In this document: positions 5,831-6,617 of the stretch, piece after piece | How the letters are laid out: each line of letters begins with the position of its first letter | Position numbering within the stretch: the stretch's first letter is position 1 | Assembly (NCBI GenBank): GCA_020355945.1 | Contig: CP070627.1 | Span: 1,749,116-1,755,732, forward strand | DNA from: Candidatus Aminicenantota bacterium | Lineage (GTDB): Bacteria; Acidobacteriota; Aminicenantia; UBA2199 | Direction of reading: 5' to 3' | DNA: 6,617 nt | Translations under genes and position numbers: made by a program | Notes under the pieces: model-generated | Databases searched by the model: none | Told to the model about the DNA's origin: nothing | What the model saw: only the letters and a program-made list of their open reading frames with translations

Positions 5831-6617
5831 TCAGATATTTTTGCGGTTGTTGATTTGTATTCTTTCGGATTGGGCAAGACTATAATAACTCTCTGCCTCA
5901 CTTTTATACCCCATTTCCTGGCAAAGCCCCGCATAAAATTGCAGGAATTCTTTATCAAATGCAAAATATTTACTGATCAGTCCTGATATATAATACGCTT
6001 CCGGTAATTTTTTTTCTCTTGCTTCTTTTGCTTTTTCAAACAATTGGGAATAGGCATCATCGGTGTAACAATTTTTTAAATAATAGGCGTACAACTTGAA
6101 ATCAAAGGCATTATCGCCATAGGCCAGGTCATGGATAAAATCGTCGGTTTGCTCAAAAACCATAGCTGTGGCAGCATCCAGGAGAAATTTGTTGTTTTCC
6201 GGGGATTCGTTCCTTTCTTTCCAACCGGCTGTTATGGCCCAGGGATTTCTACCTTCCTGGTACCGGCTTCCCAGGTGATGATGGTAAACGATACCCCCGT
6301 ATACCCCATTAAATATAGGGTGATATTCTTTAGCATTGGATCGCCGGAGAGGTAGTATGGCATGGTCATCAAATTTATCCTGGATGGTACGGGTAAAATG
6401 AGTGAGAGTATCCTCTTTGACAGGAATAGGGTCATAATCGAACCTGAGATTGAGTTTTTTGATGGTTTCGGATTTAATTCCCAGGCAACTGGCGTGAATA
6501 TGGGGAGGTCTAACTATCTGCATTTCATCCCTCCAGATGCCGGTTAATCGGATATCCCTTTCCAACCGGTAAACCAATGGGACTTCCCAATTGTTCCTGA
6601 TTGGCCATGAATCGTTG
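5831..6617 (-). CDS. Glycosyltransferase-like protein, 3' part, with TPR-like tail (5' end outside window)
   Basis: The reading frame is open to the right edge, so only the C-terminal 261 residues are seen. A TTG at 6577 could be mistaken for a start, but coding sequence continues upstream of it with NDSWPIRNNWEVP. DSWPI near the edge, HIHASCLGIKSE (39-50 of the visible part) and VYGGIVYHHHLGSR (105-118) resemble segments of GT-A-fold glycosyltransferase-like proteins, where an aspartate-rich metal site precedes a DxWPI strand. The last 70 residues are helical, and 226-249 fits a single tetratricopeptide repeat, with a weaker helical pair before it. No membrane helix is visible. It ends with TGA 32 bases before the methyltransferase. 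That it is a real gene is well supported by its frame, composition and neighbours. The glycosyltransferase call is tentative, since the nucleotide-binding N-terminus lies outside the window. Confidence 0.55.
   Translation of the reverse strand, partial: NDSWPIRNNWEVPLVYRLERDIRLTGIWRDEMQIVRPPHIHASCLGIKSETIKKLNLRFDYDPIPVKEDTLTHFTRTIQDKFDDHAILPLRRSNAKEYHPIFNGVYGGIVYHHHLGSRYQEGRNPWAITAGWKERNESPENNKFLLDAATAMVFEQTDDFIHDLAYGDNAFDFKLYAYYLKNCYTDDAYSQLFEKAKEAREKKLPEAYYISGLISKYFAFDKEFLQFYAGLCQEMGYKSEAESYYSLAQSERIQINNRKNI

Noticed and set aside
6575..6577. TTG as the start codon of the right-most gene
   Set aside because: The frame stays open from this codon to the window edge, and the preceding residues (NDSWPIRNNWEVP) fit the same domain. 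No Shine-Dalgarno sequence precedes it, so the gene is better treated as cut by the window.

Overview
This window holds seven consecutive genes, all on the minus strand, so it is read here from right to left. They are tightly packed, with gaps of 2 to 32 bases, and look like the distal part of one long operon. The genes are those of a cell-surface or secreted glycan locus: two sulfotransferases of different type, a family 2 glycosyltransferase, a second probable GT-A-type glycosyltransferase, a radical SAM enzyme with an N-terminal cobalamin-binding-like domain, a SAM-dependent methyltransferase, and the 3' part of a further glycosyltransferase-like gene cut by the right edge. No export, polymerisation or sugar-nucleotide synthesis gene is in view, so the locus probably continues to the right.

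Layout in transcription order: 6617-5831 (partial glycosyltransferase-like protein with a TPR-like tail), 5798-4929 (methyltransferase), 4926-3679 (radical SAM), 3662-2904 (short P-loop sulfotransferase), 2900-1947 (GT2), 1938-1126 (putative GT-A enzyme), 1122-193 (larger sulfotransferase). Downstream of the last gene lie a small hairpin (162-183) and a 155-base imperfect palindrome (1-155) that looks like a non-coding MITE-like element. Shadow ORFs on the plus strand are not considered real.

A reasonable working model is that the glycosyltransferases assemble an oligo- or polysaccharide and the sulfotransferases and methyltransferase decorate it with sulfate and methyl groups. The radical SAM enzyme would carry out a less predictable modification, possibly a methylation at carbon or a rearrangement. 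Modification of a lipid, peptide or small molecule cannot be excluded.

The organism is a bacterium of moderate to low GC content. The gene style (B12-type radical SAM and sulfotransferases mixed with glycosyltransferases, and a dispersed palindrome) would suit a large-genome Gram-negative such as a Desulfobacterota member or an uncultured environmental lineage. That is only an impression: no taxonomic marker is present. I see no defence system, CRISPR array, tRNA, rRNA or transposase gene. The most unusual items are the palindromic element, the combination of modification enzymes, and a set of 9-base homopolymer tracts inside three of the genes.
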